In this document: positions 46,307 through 59,400 of the stretch, in pieces
How the letters are laid out: each line of letters begins with the position of its first letter
Position numbering within the stretch: the first letter of the stretch is position 1
Source: Panicum virgatum
Lineage: Eukaryota; Streptophyta; Magnoliopsida; Poales; Poaceae
NCBI RefSeq assembly: GCF_016808335.1
Contig: NC_053149.1
Coordinates: 19,626,733-19,690,732, forward strand
Length of the DNA: 64,000 nucleotides
Direction of reading: 5' to 3'
Notes under the pieces: model-generated
Database searches by the model: none
What the model saw: only the letters and a program-made list of their open reading frames with translations
Told to the model about the DNA's origin: nothing
Translations under genes and position numbers: made by a program

Positions 46307-49300
46307 TGAACACCCAAGGTGATTAAATTATTAAGATGGTGGTTCAGTTGTTAAGCAAGGCATTTGAAGATAAACGAGTCTTTATGAGCTAAATGTCGTT
46401 TTTGGAGTCAAAGTTGACCAAGTCAACATTTCAAGTTCTCAAAGTTGGAAAATTCAATCGAAATATCAGATGGGCAGTTTGAAGCATTTAAAACTTAGTG
46501 GAAGCATTGTTGGAGCCAAATCCAAGTGGCAAGTGCCTCGACAGGAAAAAGCGCAAGAGGAGAAATCGGACCTTAAGGTGTGTGGTCTGAAAATTGTAAG
46601 TCTGAAAATAGAAGTGATTAACCATGTTGGAGTCCATTTTCTGAATAAATTTATATGCAAATGTTGAGATGTGATGGATTAAAAATGAAATTGAAGTACC
46701 AAGGATTATTTTAGTCAAGTAGTTCACGGAAAAATGTGGAGAATGATATTTCTAATCAAGGCTCAAAGTTGCAATGTTGGGCTGATTCTGATTTCAGGTG
46801 CTTGCTGAAAATGACTAAGTCTGAATGGCTGAAAACAGTGATAAATGTCTTAGTTTGGGAGTGAATAAAGAATATTTAAAGCAGAAAATTTGAGAAAAAT
46901 GTACCAAAATAGAAACTAGGATTACTAATATTCACAGTGGCACTAATTGGACGTACGAAAAATGGCAATAAGCAATTTAAATTTGAATGCAAAAAGTGTT
47001 GACTGGAATGTTTCTGCTGAAATTTTAGAACTAGTTCGAAAACAGCCATTTTCAGAGCCATTTTTGACTACCTCAGAGGCAAAATTAGAGGATCCTATTG
47101 AAATAAAAAATGTGAACTAATGATTGGTCTACAACTTTTGTTTTGTAATATTTGAAAGTTTACTAGTGAAATTTGGAGAAAAAGAGGTCTGAATATAGGT
47201 ACTTTGTTCAAATTCAGTCTGATTCAGTTTGCAATAGTGCTGGTCATCCTTGTCTTCCACCGAGCGCCGACGAGGTGATTCGGCGGGCAAATTCAAAGCT
47301 TCCACGCGTTGAGCATGCAGGGGATCCACGAGCAAGCAGGCAAGCTTGAGGTGGCTAAGGGATAACGGTGAAATTTCAAATAAATACCCTGCAGTAATTA
47401 TCTTTGTCATCCTCCCGCCATTCTGTTTCCCCAAACTGAGTTCTCTGTTCTTCGCAAGATTTCATCGCCCTCGCATAATCTTGGTTCAATTCCTCGCACA
47501 TACAACCTCCCAGGATCACTACCAATCCATTCGAACCCTTCCCGAGCCAAATCCTTCACCGCAGCCTAGGGTCCGAAATCATCTTCTTCCTTTGGTGATC
47601 GTCGTGCTTGGGGGTCGCCGGTGAGTCTGGCCCTCCCGACCTTGGGTTTCAGTTCTGGGTGTACTAGAAGCGCTAGAGGAGGTTGCAGATGGGGTAGGGG
47701 TCGTTGGTCGGCCCGTTCCGTGGCCGGGATGGCCGGAACGCGCGCGCGCCGGCGTGGCCACCGGGGGCGCCGCGGAGCTCTGTCCTCCGGTGGTCCCGAG
47801 GCTCGGGTGATGGCTGGGATAGGTTCAGTGAGTGGTGGACGTGCTCCTCAATTTAGGGATTTAAGCCGGGAGGGGCCTGGCGCAGTCGTTGCCGCTGGCC
47901 GAGCTGTGGCCTGCCGTGCGCCATGGCGCCCCTGCTTGACGTTAGCAGAAAAGGGGGTTTTGGGGGCCCGAGTGCTAGAGCAGGTAGAGGAGAAGACTGC
48001 GGGCTCGGGATGGCCGCCGGCGAGCCGCCTGCTGCTGATGCTGCTGTCTCTGTTCGTGCGGCTAGGCAATGAAAGCAGAGAAGATGGCCTTCCGTGAGGG
48101 AAAAAAAAAAGAAAGGACCTGAGGGAAGAAGAAAAGAGAAGTGAGGGGGTTAAGTGAAAGAAAGAAGGGTTAAGTGGAGAAAGAGGAGAGGTTGGAGGGG
48201 TTTTCTGTAAAAATGTTTAGATTTTATTAGAAATTAGATTTAATTTATGTTTTCTTCCAAAATTCCTTATAATTTGTAGAAATGTCCAAAAATAGTCAAA
48301 CCAATTTTATTTGACTTGTTTTATTTTCTTTTATGCATCAAAAGTTTTAAGCCCTAGGAAAAATAATAACAATATTGAGTATTTATTTCCATACCTTTTA
48401 TGTAAGGTATTTAAATAAGTACTTAATAATTATAAAAGGCATAAAATTTGAATAATGCTTTATTTAATCACAAATGCTTAGGATAGGTTAGTAATTAAGA
48501 AAAGAGTGGGTTAAGCTTTTGCGGGTAGTTTTTTGTCGACTTACAACGTTATCTTGAGATAAGTTGTACAGTCTTCTTTTATCAAAAGTTTTGCATTCTA
48601 ACACTGACCTGCATCCTACCGTAGAACCTGAAGCACCTGAAGACTGAAGTGGAGTTTGTGGAATTATCTGAAGATCCTCAGGAGACCGAGGAAATTCTTG
48701 AGCTTGTTCCTGTTTTTGAAGGAATTCTTGAAGATACTAACTTAGCTGGGACCCAAGGCAAGCCCCGGTGCATTTATACCTATGCTTTTACAATTATTAT
48801 GCAATCATCAAAACTGGTTTATTTTCTGATTGTGCATTAGATCTAGGAGTTGATTGCAACCCAGTTCTCTTATGCATAATCCATCCTTGTTCAATAGGAC
48901 ATCTTTGCCACCTTCTCAAACTTAATTAGTAATGTCCTATGCTTAGCAATGCTTAGTTGTTACTTTGTAGTAACCTTGTTGCTTAATTACCTAAGGTAAT
49001 CTGGTACTCACTTTGATCAAGGAAATGGCTTGTTTAAAAGTTGTGGGCAGAAGCTAGAAATGTAGTTCTGTCCATTGGAATTATTTTGATAAGGACCGTT
49101 CATTGTCTTAACTTTTGATCAAGTGATACTACCTGGTCGCTTACTGCCATTGGGAACCAGCAAGCCCGGTAGATTAGTTGGCTCTTGGATTGGAAATAAT
49201 TTATACTCGTGCTTGACGAGCGGGAGAAAGGCAGGGGCGTAGCCTGAAACTCACATTGGAGATCAGGCCAGACGTGGGGTCCCATGTGGGGGTGCGCCTC

Positions 49301-49773
49301 TGGGTTTGGGTAACTTTGTTTCCGGTCCTTGGGTACGACTAATTGAAAGGTTGTTACGTACAGCCTCGAAACTGTATTTAACTGGTGATTAGGTATCTCC
49401 TGCAGGATGTAAATCGGTCTGATCGCCGCAATTCTCGGTTTTGAATGCACTTGATCAACGCTTGAGCATCGTAGTTAAGAAAGATAATTCTGATGTTTTT
49501 CTTGGAATTTATACTACTGGATTCTTAGTGCTTCTTGTAATGAAAAATATTGTTTTACCACCTACATGTTAAGTAATTATTAAATTGCAGTTAAAATCAC
49601 AAAACAAGGACTCACTATTAGTAAGCTTTTTGCAAAATTGTCAAGTCAGCCAGTCCACTAAAGGCCCTCATATATACTCCTTGGAATTTTATTTTGGTTA
49701 GTCGGATCAGTCTTGCTGAGTACCTTCATACTCAGGGTTTTATTTCTTTGGTGGTTTTTCAGAAGTGCAACAA

Positions 49774-51245
49774 TGTAAGGATCACCGAGTGTCCGACCCT
49801 AGAGGGGGAGGGAGTGAATAGGGTCGCTAATTCGCTTTCTAACCTAGGGATCAATCTACTTGCATAAGATAAACCTAACACGTCCTACACATGCTAATTA
49901 TGACTAAGATTTATCTATGCTACTCTCTACTTACCCCCAAAAGACTTGCAACCTATAGCCAATCCTAATCAAACTAACTAGGAAAGTAAAGGCACACAAG
50001 ATAGAGTAAATGCGGAAACGTAATACGTTAAGTAAAGAGGTAAGGGAGAGAATATGCAAACTCCCGTGAAGACACCAAGACACACGATTTAACGTGGTTC
50101 GGTTAGGACACCAAGTCCCTCCCTACGTCCACGGCCACTTATCCATCAAGAACAAGTGTGAAGCCGAGTCTCTTCGCTTGATCACCGTTTTGCGTTCGCC
50201 ACCAAGGCTTCCGGCAAGCAAAGGCTAATTGACGCCAAGTCACCAAGACAAGGCCACCGCCACCGTCTCTCTCGAAGCATCACCAACGGCACTGTCTTCA
50301 CTATCGGAGCTTCTCACCCAGAGGGGTCTCATTCCCCGCACAAAGTGTCGTTGCCTCTCCACACCAAGTCGGAGGGTCACACGACTAGTACACGGTTGCT
50401 TGCCGCAGCAAGACTTTGCTCAAGGTTGATCTCGCAAGATCAAGTCCTCCCAAGCACTAAGCTTCTCAAGCTCACACTTGCACTAAGCTATTCTAAGCTT
50501 GAATGTGGCACTAAGCTCAATATGGTGGATGGAGTTGATGTTGATCTTCAATAGAACTTCCAGAGTCTCCAACCTTCCCAAATAACCCGGCCTTGGGGGT
50601 ATATATAGCCACATACCCCAAAAGAGCCGTTGGAGGAAAGCTGACAGAAAAAAAACGTAACGCCGGTTAAACCGACGCTCCTCCAATAGCCATCGTCGGT
50701 TCAACCGGTGAATGTAAACTGCCCACTGAAAAACTATCCGTTACTTATACGGGCAATCAACCGACGTATCATTGGTTTAACCGGTGAATGTAACTGTCCC
50801 CTGATTCCCAAAAAACCAACTCTCAAGACAATTACACCGACGTTCACTTTTCCTTCATCACCGGTTCAACAGGTGTCCCTCTGTGTCTGACCTCACTTCA
50901 GTCATTGTACCGACGTATGTCTTTTCTTTATTGTCGGTTTAACTGACGCAAAACCCTAGCCTCAGCTTCTGGGTCCATTGCACCGGTGAGTGCAATTTGC
51001 TCATCATCGGTTTAACCGGTGATAGCAAATTGTCTCTGTCTTGTTTGTTTTGACTTGATTTCTTCACGGTCTCTTCAATTCTTATCCTTCGGGCCTAGCT
51101 TCGCCTTCCTTCTATTTGTCATCACTTGAACCTAAAAGCCTGAGGATGTCATCTAAACAATCGCATTAGTCCAGGTGTTGTGTTGTCTATATCAATCACC
51201 AAAACATTATATTGAAATGTGGCATAAGAGGTCATTTTCCCTACA
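49774..51245 (-). repeat. 3' LTR of the Copia element (left copy)
   Basis: On the minus strand it begins TGTAGGGAAAATG and ends GATCCTTACA. A TATA-like ctatatata on the minus strand is at about 50601-50609. The block 50661-51025 carries about nine CGGTT(T/C)AACCGG-like or half-palindromic motifs. Confidence 0.9.
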
Positions 51246-51261
51246 ATCTCCCCCTTTTTGG
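51246..51261 (-). promoter_or_regulatory. Polypurine tract of the Copia element
   Basis: On the minus strand ccaaaaagggggagat immediately precedes the 3' LTR, the expected site for plus-strand DNA priming. Confidence 0.8.
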
Positions 51262-52522
51262 TGATTGATGACAACACAACCAAAGCAAGCAAGATGAATT
51301 GCAAGAATATCAAATTGATACCAATTTGAAAAGTTAGAAACTACTTAGCTTGCTCGGATGACATTTCAATGCTCATTTAAAAAACCACCAAGCATTTGAT
51401 TAGTCCATAGGACGAAATGCTTCCGGCTTGATAGCAATTGTGAAACAATGGCTTGTGGCCAGTGTAAGACAATTGTGTGGTTTGAACCATATGAGCAATG
51501 AAAATTTTTGTACCTTAGTCCATGGGATCATCAATTTGCACTTCTCCCCCATATTGACTAAGTACCTCCCCCTATCACCATGCATCCTTTTGCATTGCAT
51601 TTTCCATTCCTCCCCCTTTCTAATGGCATCATTCACTCCAAACTATTTGCTTGCTTTTAGGGTACATTTCTCCCCCTCTGTCATCAAACACCTAAAAGCT
51701 CCATAACCACTAACAGCAATGAGAATTAGTAACAAAAGGAATTTACTAGTGATAGAGTGTTATACCCACTAAATTTGGCATATCTCCCTTTGTTTGAACA
51801 AGCTCCCCCTTTTTCAAAGCTTGTGGCACCTCCTATCTTGACACCAATTGTGATGCCAATTGTGATTTGTAGGGGTAGTGTTAAAAAAAAATTGAACTCA
51901 TGGAGATAGCTCTAGGTGACTACAACAAATAGCACTTGTAAAGCATATTAGTCACACAAATATAAGCTATAGAGTTAACTCCCCCTAAATGTGTGCATTA
52001 GAGTTTGAATCACTTTTAAACAAATATATGCACTTGTAATTCACATAATGGGGATTTAACTTTATAACTTGCTAATCATGGCACCATAAGCAAGCAATTG
52101 ATATCAAAAGCATTTTTACCACAAATATGAGAGATGTCAAATTGCAAAATATGCTATGGAAGACATATGCCATGTGAGAGAATCAATTAAGCTCATGTAG
52201 GTTGCAACAAGATATGATAAAATATGGATAACCTACCATGTGAAATTTTTAGGAAGGCATATCAAATGAAAGATACCAATAGTAAAGATAAGATCATGGA
52301 ATCCTAGAGAGGCATTGAGCTATAATAATGCATGAAGGATATCAAATGAAATTGAGATCATCCTTTTACCTTGCTCATTACCTCATATGTAGCGGAGGGG
52401 AATTTGGGTCACTAATATTTAATCCACAACTTGGCTTTAATTCAACTTTGCATGATGCATCCCTACTCATGCATCCCAAACCTTGTCAAGCCTCCAAATT
52501 TCCCGTAGTGCTTGTTTGACGC
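51262..52522 (-). other. Non-coding interior of the Copia element
   Basis: An A/T-rich stretch with repeated ctccccctt blocks (about 51544, 51564, 51611, 51671 and 51803). No integrase, reverse transcriptase or other domain was found in any frame, which is the region where pol would lie in an autonomous Copia element. Confidence 0.7.
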
Positions 52523-54447
52523 CTAAGTTTTAGGGATCCAAACCTTTTGAGAACCATCCATGGTATGAATAATATCCTTGGGCACCCAAATAGGCCGGTT
52601 CCATCCATATGTTCTCCACCCCATGACATGAGCCACCACCTTGCCATTCTTCTTCTTTTCAAGTATGTAGTGGTTGCTCTTTTGCTTGTTCTTGTGGGTG
52701 GGCTTGGTGTACATGCATGAAGCCTTCAAGTATGGAGATGTGTTTTTCTTGATTTCCTTAGCCTTCTTGTGTCCCTTCTTGCTCTTGTTCAAGTTCTTGG
52801 GCTTACCATTTTCTTTGCCCTTTGCTTCGCCTTCTTTCTCCTTGCATTGGTAGGACTTGTGGCTTTCTTTGCAACACTTGAAGCAAGTCACGGTTTCTTC
52901 CTTCTCAAGCTTCTTCACGCCCGCGGAGGTGCTATCTTGAGAAAGTTGGACTTGCCCTTGTGTGCCTTTGTCTTTGAGCCGCCTCAAATCCGCCATTAGC
53001 CTTTCTACCTCTTGTTTGAGCACATCATTTTCCTTAGCAATGAGATCATCACATGTTTCTACAATCACATCCTCATTGCAAGGGGTTAGATCACAAGAGG
53101 TAGACGCATCTACCTTGATGATAGGTGTTGCACAAGGAATATTGCAAGGAAATGATTTATCCGATGATGATTCACTTTTAGATTCAAGACTCTCATATTT
53201 CATTTTAAGCTCTTCATGCTCATTGTCTAACAAATTGTATTTGTTTAGCAAGTTCTCATATCTTGAGACAAATGAGGCATGAAGCTTTTCTTTAGCTTTG
53301 AGAGTTTTGATTTCCTTATTTTGTTTAATGAGATGTTCTTGTTGATTATGGAGGAGTGTCATCATCTCACTAGTTTCATCGGTTTCAACATCGGATTCAT
53401 CATTTGAGGAGTCATCACTTACATAGCTATTACCTTGTGCCATAAGACACATGGGTGGTGGTGATAATCTCCGAGGGCAACGAGTGATGGAGCTCTTGGA
53501 ATCTTTGATGCTCTTGCTTCTTGAGCTTTTACCACTTTTCTTGGGCTTGTGGATGGCGGAGAGAGCTTGAGCTCTTGACTTGCTCTTTTTCTTTGCCATC
53601 TTCTCCATCCCTACCGCACTCTCTCTAATGAGAGTTCTGTACCCAAGCTCATAGAGCTCATATACATGATTGACTATCTTGTGGTAGTGATATAGCACGG
53701 CGCTTGGGTATTCTTCATCCTTACTTGAACTTGATTCATCATCACTTTCTTCCTCATCCTCTTCTTCTTGTTCACTTGAGCTTGATGAGTTTTGTCGCCT
53801 TGGTTGGTGCTTGTATGAGTGCTTGGCGGCGAGACTCTTGCGGCTTGAAGAAGAGGTGGACTCTTGCTCTTTCTTCTTTGTCATCCCCATATTATATTCA
53901 TGGGCGATGATTTGATTAATAACTTGGTTTGGTGTAAGCTTGATAAGGTCTTCCTTTTGCAAGAGTGTGTTGATGATGTCGTAGTCGGGCTTGCAAAGGC
54001 TTCGGAGAATCTTGCGGTTGATTTCTTCATCTTTAAGTTGATTGAGACCTAAGGCATTGATTTCATTGACAAGAGTATTTAATCATGAATATATGTTCTG
54101 AGCATTTTCATTGGGAAGTTGCTTAAAGCTACTCAGCTCCTCGCCGAGAATATGATATTTTTGATTGGCAACATCCTTTGTGCCCTCATGATTCTCGACA
54201 ATTTGCTTCCATAGCTTATGAGCATTTTCACAAGCAAAAACATGATTAAAAACACTATCACATAAAGAGGACAATAAAGTAGATTTAGCAATGACATCAT
54301 ATTGCTTCTCGGCCTTAGTCTCATTCTTTTTGCCCAACTCGGTGACACGCCAAACATCAAGCCCCCGGGCTTGAAGATGTGCTTGCATAAGCACTTTCAT
54401 CGTGGAAAACCCGTGCCATCGAAAAACGGAGCTCTATCGGTACTCAT
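52523..54447 (-). pseudogene. Copia Gag (UBN2 type) with zinc knuckle
   Basis: Gag packages the element RNA in cytoplasmic particles. The reading starts at ATG 54447 and passes the family start region (FFDGTGFPR). A one-base deletion near 54400 shifts phase, after which the frame is open to 54086 (UBN2/DUF4219-like core; VFACENAHKLWKQIVENHEG). A TGA at 54083-54085 stands where the family has Arg (CGA). The frame continues 53962-52523 with UBN2 remainder, an acidic Ser-rich stretch, a coiled-coil-like part and one CCHC zinc knuckle, CFKCCKESHKSYQC (plus coordinates about 52869-52910). A Lys-rich tail ends at 52523. One stop and one indel are the only breaks, so inactivation is recent. Confidence 0.85.
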
Positions 54448-54555
54448 CCCTTCCCCGGACAAGATACTCACTAGACGGTGAAGTCGACGTGTCTCCTACG
54501 AGTTTTCTCACAAATTTACTAATGGAATTAGCTAATCCTCATAAGAGGTGTGAGA

Positions 54556-54571
54556 CCTGGCTCTGATACCA
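54556..54571 (-). promoter_or_regulatory. Primer-binding site (initiator tRNA-Met)
   Basis: On the minus strand TGGTATCAGAGCCAGG lies two bases inside the 5' LTR. TGGTATCAGAGC is the standard complement of the plant initiator tRNA-Met 3' end used by Copia elements. It fixes the minus orientation. Confidence 0.95.
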
Positions 54572-54573
54572 AT

Positions 54574-56045
54574 TGTAAGGATCACCGGGGTGTCCGACCC
54601 TAGAGGGCGAGGGGGTGAATAGGGTCGCTAATTCGCTTTCTAACCTATGGCTCAATCTACTTGTATAAGATAAACCTAACACATCCTACACATGCTAGTA
54701 ATGACTAAGGTTTATCTATGCTACTCTCTACTTACCCCAAAAGACTTGCAACCTATAGCTAATCCTAATCAAACTAACTAGGAAAGTAAATGCACGCAAG
54801 ATAGAGTAAATGCGGAAACGTAATACGGTAAGTAAAGAGGTAAGGGAGAGAATATGCAAACTCTTGTGAAGACACCAAGACACACGATTTAACGTGGTTC
54901 GGTTAGGACACCAAATCCCTCCCTACGTCCACGGCCACTTGTTCATCAAGAACAAGTGTGTTGCCGAGTCTCTTCGCTTGATCACCATCTTGCGTTCGCC
55001 ACCAAGGCTTCCGGCGAGCAAAGGCTAAGTGACGCCAAGTCACCAAGACAAGGCCACCGCCACCATCTCTCTCGAAGCGTCACCAACGGCACCGTTTTCA
55101 CTATCGGAGCTTCTCACCAAGAGGGGTCTCCTTCTCCGCACAAAGTGTCATTGCCTCTCCACACCAAGTCGGAGGGTCACATGACTAGTACACGGTTGCT
55201 TGCCGCAGCAAGACTTTGTTCAAGGTTGATCTCGCAAGATCAAGTCCTCCCAAGCACTAAGCTTCTCAAGCTCACACTTGCACTAAGCTATTCTAAGCTT
55301 GAATGTGGCACTAAGCTCAATATGGTGGATGGAGTTGATGTTGATCTACAATAGAACTTCTAGAGTCTCCAACCTTCCCAAATGACCCGGCCTTGGGGGT
55401 ATATATAGCCACATACCCCAAAAGAGCCGTTGGAGGAAAGCTGACAGAAAAAAAACGTAACGCCGGTTAAACCGACGCTCCTCCAATAGCCATCGTCGGT
55501 TCAACCGGTGAATGTAAACTGCCCACTGAAAAACTATCCGTTACTTGTACGGGCAATCAACCGACGTATCATTGGTTTAACCGGTGAATGTAATTGTCCC
55601 CTGATTCCCGAAAAACCAACTCTCTGGACAATTACACCGACGTTCACTTTTCCTTCATCACCGGTTCAACCGGTGTCCCTCTATGTCTGATTTCACTTCA
55701 GTCATTGTACCGATGTATGTCTTTTCTTTATCATCGGTTTAACCGATGCAAAACCCTAGCCTCAGCTTCTGGGTCCATTGCACCGGTGAGTGCAATTTGC
55801 TCATCATCGGTTTAACCGGTGATAGCAAATTGTCTCTGTCTTGTTTGTTTTGACTTGATTTCTTCACGGTCTCTTCAATTCTTATCCTTCGGGCCTAGCT
55901 TCGCCTTCCTTCTATTTGTCATCACTTGAACCTAAAAGCCTGAGGATATCATCTAAACAATCGCATTAGTCTAGGTGTTGTGTTGTCTACATCAATCACC
56001 AAAACATTATATTGAAATGTGGCATAAGAGGCCATTTTCCCTACA
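54574..56045 (-). repeat. 5' LTR of the Copia element (right copy)
   Basis: Same length and termini as the left copy, with the TATA-like motif at about 55401-55409. It carries the same ACCGGT-rich palindromic block (55461-55825). Confidence 0.9.
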
Positions 56046-56457
56046 AACAGCCGCCTGCTGAAGAGGATTAACTGAAGAACTAAGTATTTGAAGGTCTCCA
56101 AATACTTAGTGTGAGCCGTAGTTGTTATGTTTAATTACCGCTTACTGGCTTGTTTGTTTAAAACTCCTAGACTGGTGTAACCTGCACTTAAGTTTGTTTC
56201 AAAGTACCGGTTTGTAATAATCCGTACCTTTCAGTATTTATGTAAAATGCATGAGTTGTTGATGCTCTCCCTTCCCGGAAGCGATCCTGATGTATGGTTG
56301 GGATTCATGTTGTATGTGGATGATTCGAGTCGTCCTGAGGACACTCGACGGACTACCGAATTTAAGCTGTTTTAAGTGCGTTTACAAGAAATGACGACTG
56401 TGGCAATAATTTAGCGCACTTAAGCCAGTTTAAGTTGGGCGGTTGCGCCACATGCAC

Positions 56458-59400
56458 TAACTCTGGAGTTCAAAGAAAATAACTCTATAGACGAGCATGG
56501 TAGCTTCATCGTCGAAACATCACCACCATGCTCCTTTAGCACCCCTCCAGAGTCAGCCACTCGTTGCACCATGAATGCCTTTGCGAGCTGCAACCTCCTT
56601 AAAGCTCTCTCTAGCAAAAAGTTTGGAAGCATGGTTGTAGATGCCTTTGTTTATCATAAGCATTGTAAATTTCGTGGTTGCACTATCTCACTAACCCTGC
56701 AGCTTAAGAACAATTGATGAATGGTGGTGAAGGTGGGGGCTACATCACCAATTGATAGCAGCAGGAAGAAGCCCTAGGGTCGAGCTTATGACCTTAAACA
56801 AAGCACTACCGGGAGATAGCCTGAGATATAAAAAAAGAATATTTATAATTCCTTCTTTAAAAAATAATAATAAGCTTGAGCATGTTTCTAGGATAGTATG
56901 GACCTTCGGGTATTTTTTGTCGCTAACCCTTTCAGGTTAAGATTAAAAAGAACGAAGGACATGCGATGCCTAGGAACAAGAGAACTGCTCCAACTATACA
57001 CTGGGTATTCACTGGTTATAGAACACATGCTGAAGGGAACACCAACACCACGCACTTGACTCTTGGAGTCCCGACACACAAAAGTCCAAGTGTGGGGGAA
57101 GTTGGTAAGCAAATCACTGCAAGTTCTATTCAAAGAGTATCCTAGTCTACAGAAGGATCAGCTCTGGTTTACTTTAAAAAAAGGAAAGAAAAAGAGAGAG
57201 AGAAAAAGAGAGAAGAAAAAAAAGAAGAAGAAGAAAGTATAGAAAAAAAGACAAGAAAAGAAAAGAAAAAAAAGAGAGAGAAGTGAGCAAGGAGGGGAGT
57301 ATGAGTGAACCTGCAAGATCCACACGAGTCAAAAGGCTTCATGTGCATTGCCTTCAGGCCTTGGCCTTACACAGAAAATCATTCTGCTGCCTAGCTCCAC
57401 TCATCCTTGCTCTCGCGCACGCTTGCAAAGCCTCGCCATAATCCTCATCCGCTTCTAGCTTTGCAAAGTGCCACTCTAGCAGCCCGAGCTCACACACCAG
57501 AGGAATGCTCCTCTTCTAGTACGGGGCTTTGCTACTCTAGTCCATTTGACACTCACTCGCACACATGAAAGGAGACGTATTTTGCGCCTCCAAATCATCG
57601 TGCCAATGGAGCATGCCAGCAAGGCCCAGGGTTCGTGCACACTAGTTGTGTGTGTGACCCAGCCTTGCAGTCACCTGAGTCAGCATGGTCTATGTGTCCT
57701 CCTTTGCTTAAGCTCACATCAAAGATGGAAAAGTCATCGACAATCAAATATGACCATGCCACCTCTGCAGCAATATCAAGACATCCGTCCTACATGCAGG
57801 TGGTAAGTGCACTCAGGTATGTAACCCCGAGTTCACCAATCTCCATTTGAACATAGCTTGAACTTTGAAATTCATGCTTCCGTTGTTTATGCTCGTATGC
57901 TCTGGTTTGGATGTATTCAATTGTACATCCATAGGCTTTTTAAATTAAGCATGGTGCTTAGGTTAAAATAGCTTTCTTTAATCAAATTAGACATAGTGTC
58001 GAGTTTGGTTAATGAACGTTGAGCTCATACTATCACAAACATTGGATGCATATCTTTTGTGGACTAACCCCTATAGGAAATTTTCAAAATTTGATGAGAA
58101 AGTCCTCAAGTTCATGTCGGAGATAAATGAAGGTGTGGGAGGCACGTTAGCAAAAGTTGCACAACATGCAAGGGAAGCACAAATCACCCTTCCAAGGTGC
58201 ACTGTGAGTATATTGTCAAAATGCTCCTTTATGTTTGTGCAAGTTTTATCCCAGCCTTGTTTAAGATACAAATTTGGTGAACAACAATAAAAAAGAGATA
58301 AATACCTTTTGATAAACAAAAAGAAGAAATATCACTCTTGAAAAAAAATGCTGAAAATAAAATAATGGCAAGCATGCCAGGGATCCATGCCATTTGAACC
58401 TTGGAATCTGATTCTAGTTAAGCATGGATGTGAACAACAAATAAAAAAATGATGATGAAATTCTTTCAAAATATCTTTAGACCTTCTCGAATATTTGCTG
58501 TCCACTAACCTTTTGTAGGGAAATGAAAAGAAAACAACTAAGGAGCAGCATGAAGACATAAACACTCAGACAGCCCTCCTTGGTCCAAGAAGGAGACAGA
58601 CGCACAAGGAGCCAAGCAAAACAAAATGCAAGGCTTGGCTTTATGAATATAGAGCTTAACTCTTGCATCTTTATTCAGCGATAGGTAAGTTTCATCAGGT
58701 AAAGATTCCACATACCTTGTGCATCCTCGTTCATTTCTTCACCCTGCAAAGTTACCCATGATGCCTAGCTTGCCATCATAAAAAAAAATAAAAAAACATA
58801 CGTATAATAAAATAATAATAAAAAGAAACTTAGGCACTTAAGCATTTCATGAACCTTGCCTCAATAAAAATTTGACTCCCCGGTGATCCAAAACTGGCAG
58901 AGTCCTTGTTTGTATTGTTTTTCTTTTGAATAAAAAGCAGGTACAAGAATAAGTGTGGGGGGAATCTTTCAAACACCATTTACAAAGTCATTTGAGATCC
59001 CTCCCCCAACATGTTGCACAACATCGATGGTCTAGCACACTGAAGAACGGGACAGATGGGATCCAGAGAAGGATGACCGAATCTCTAGTTCAATCAAACC
59101 AACTCTGATTTCCCGTAGTCTCCACATCTTCCTCTTCAAACGACGGTTTGTGCAAAACACTCCTCATACTCCCTAAGTCTTTGAGTTTAATTGAATTTAA
59201 TTCTAATCACTAAAATTGAACTCAACAAACCTTGCTAATCTCATGCACTCCATGCACTTCATGATAAACTTGCATACTCTTTATTCCTTGACTTTCACCT
59301 TGTTGTTGTGAACTAAAACATGATAGGGAACCCATACTATCTAATAATTGACTTTTGAGATATGGTTAAAACGAATGGAACCTAGTTCTTCCTTGCAAAG

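Larger units (their letters stand above)
49774..56045 (-). mobile_element. Gag-only Copia element (TR-GAG-like), complete
   Basis: Two LTRs of identical length (1472 bp: 49774-51245 and 54574-56045) are flanked by aacaa (49769-49773) and aacag (56046-56050), a 4-of-5 TSD. The primer-binding site lies at 54556-54571 on the minus strand, so the element reads right to left and its 5' LTR is the right copy. The LTRs differ by roughly 60 bases by eye (about 4%). The only protein is Gag; no protease, integrase or reverse transcriptase is present in the 3.3-kb interior. A complete retroelement with gag only matches the described TR-GAG class of non-autonomous elements. Confidence 0.85.
46307..56452 (+). 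mobile_element. Probable long solo LTR (about 3.9 kb) split by a Copia element
   Basis: Removing the nested Copia copy leaves 46307-49773 joined to 56051-56452, about 3.87 kb. It begins TGAACACCCAAGG and ends GCGCCACA, flanked by ggcac (46302-46306) and tgcac (56453-56457), a 4-of-5 TSD. The long A/T-rich body with an internal GC-rich block (47250-48100) and no retroviral protein fits the very long LTRs of Tekay/Del-type Gypsy elements. The GC-rich block has open frames (for example 47621-48097) without recognisable domains. The boundaries are inferred; no second copy exists here to confirm them. Confidence 0.45.

Noticed and set aside
47621..48097. 158-residue open frame in a GC-rich island
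   Set aside because: It lies inside the probable long solo LTR and has no recognisable domain; GC-rich islands in such LTRs are often open by chance.
57170..57295. Possible functional purine motif or polypurine tract
   Set aside because: It is simple A/G low-complexity sequence far from any LTR border. The shorter tgtggggg tracts are better candidates but also not adjacent to an LTR.
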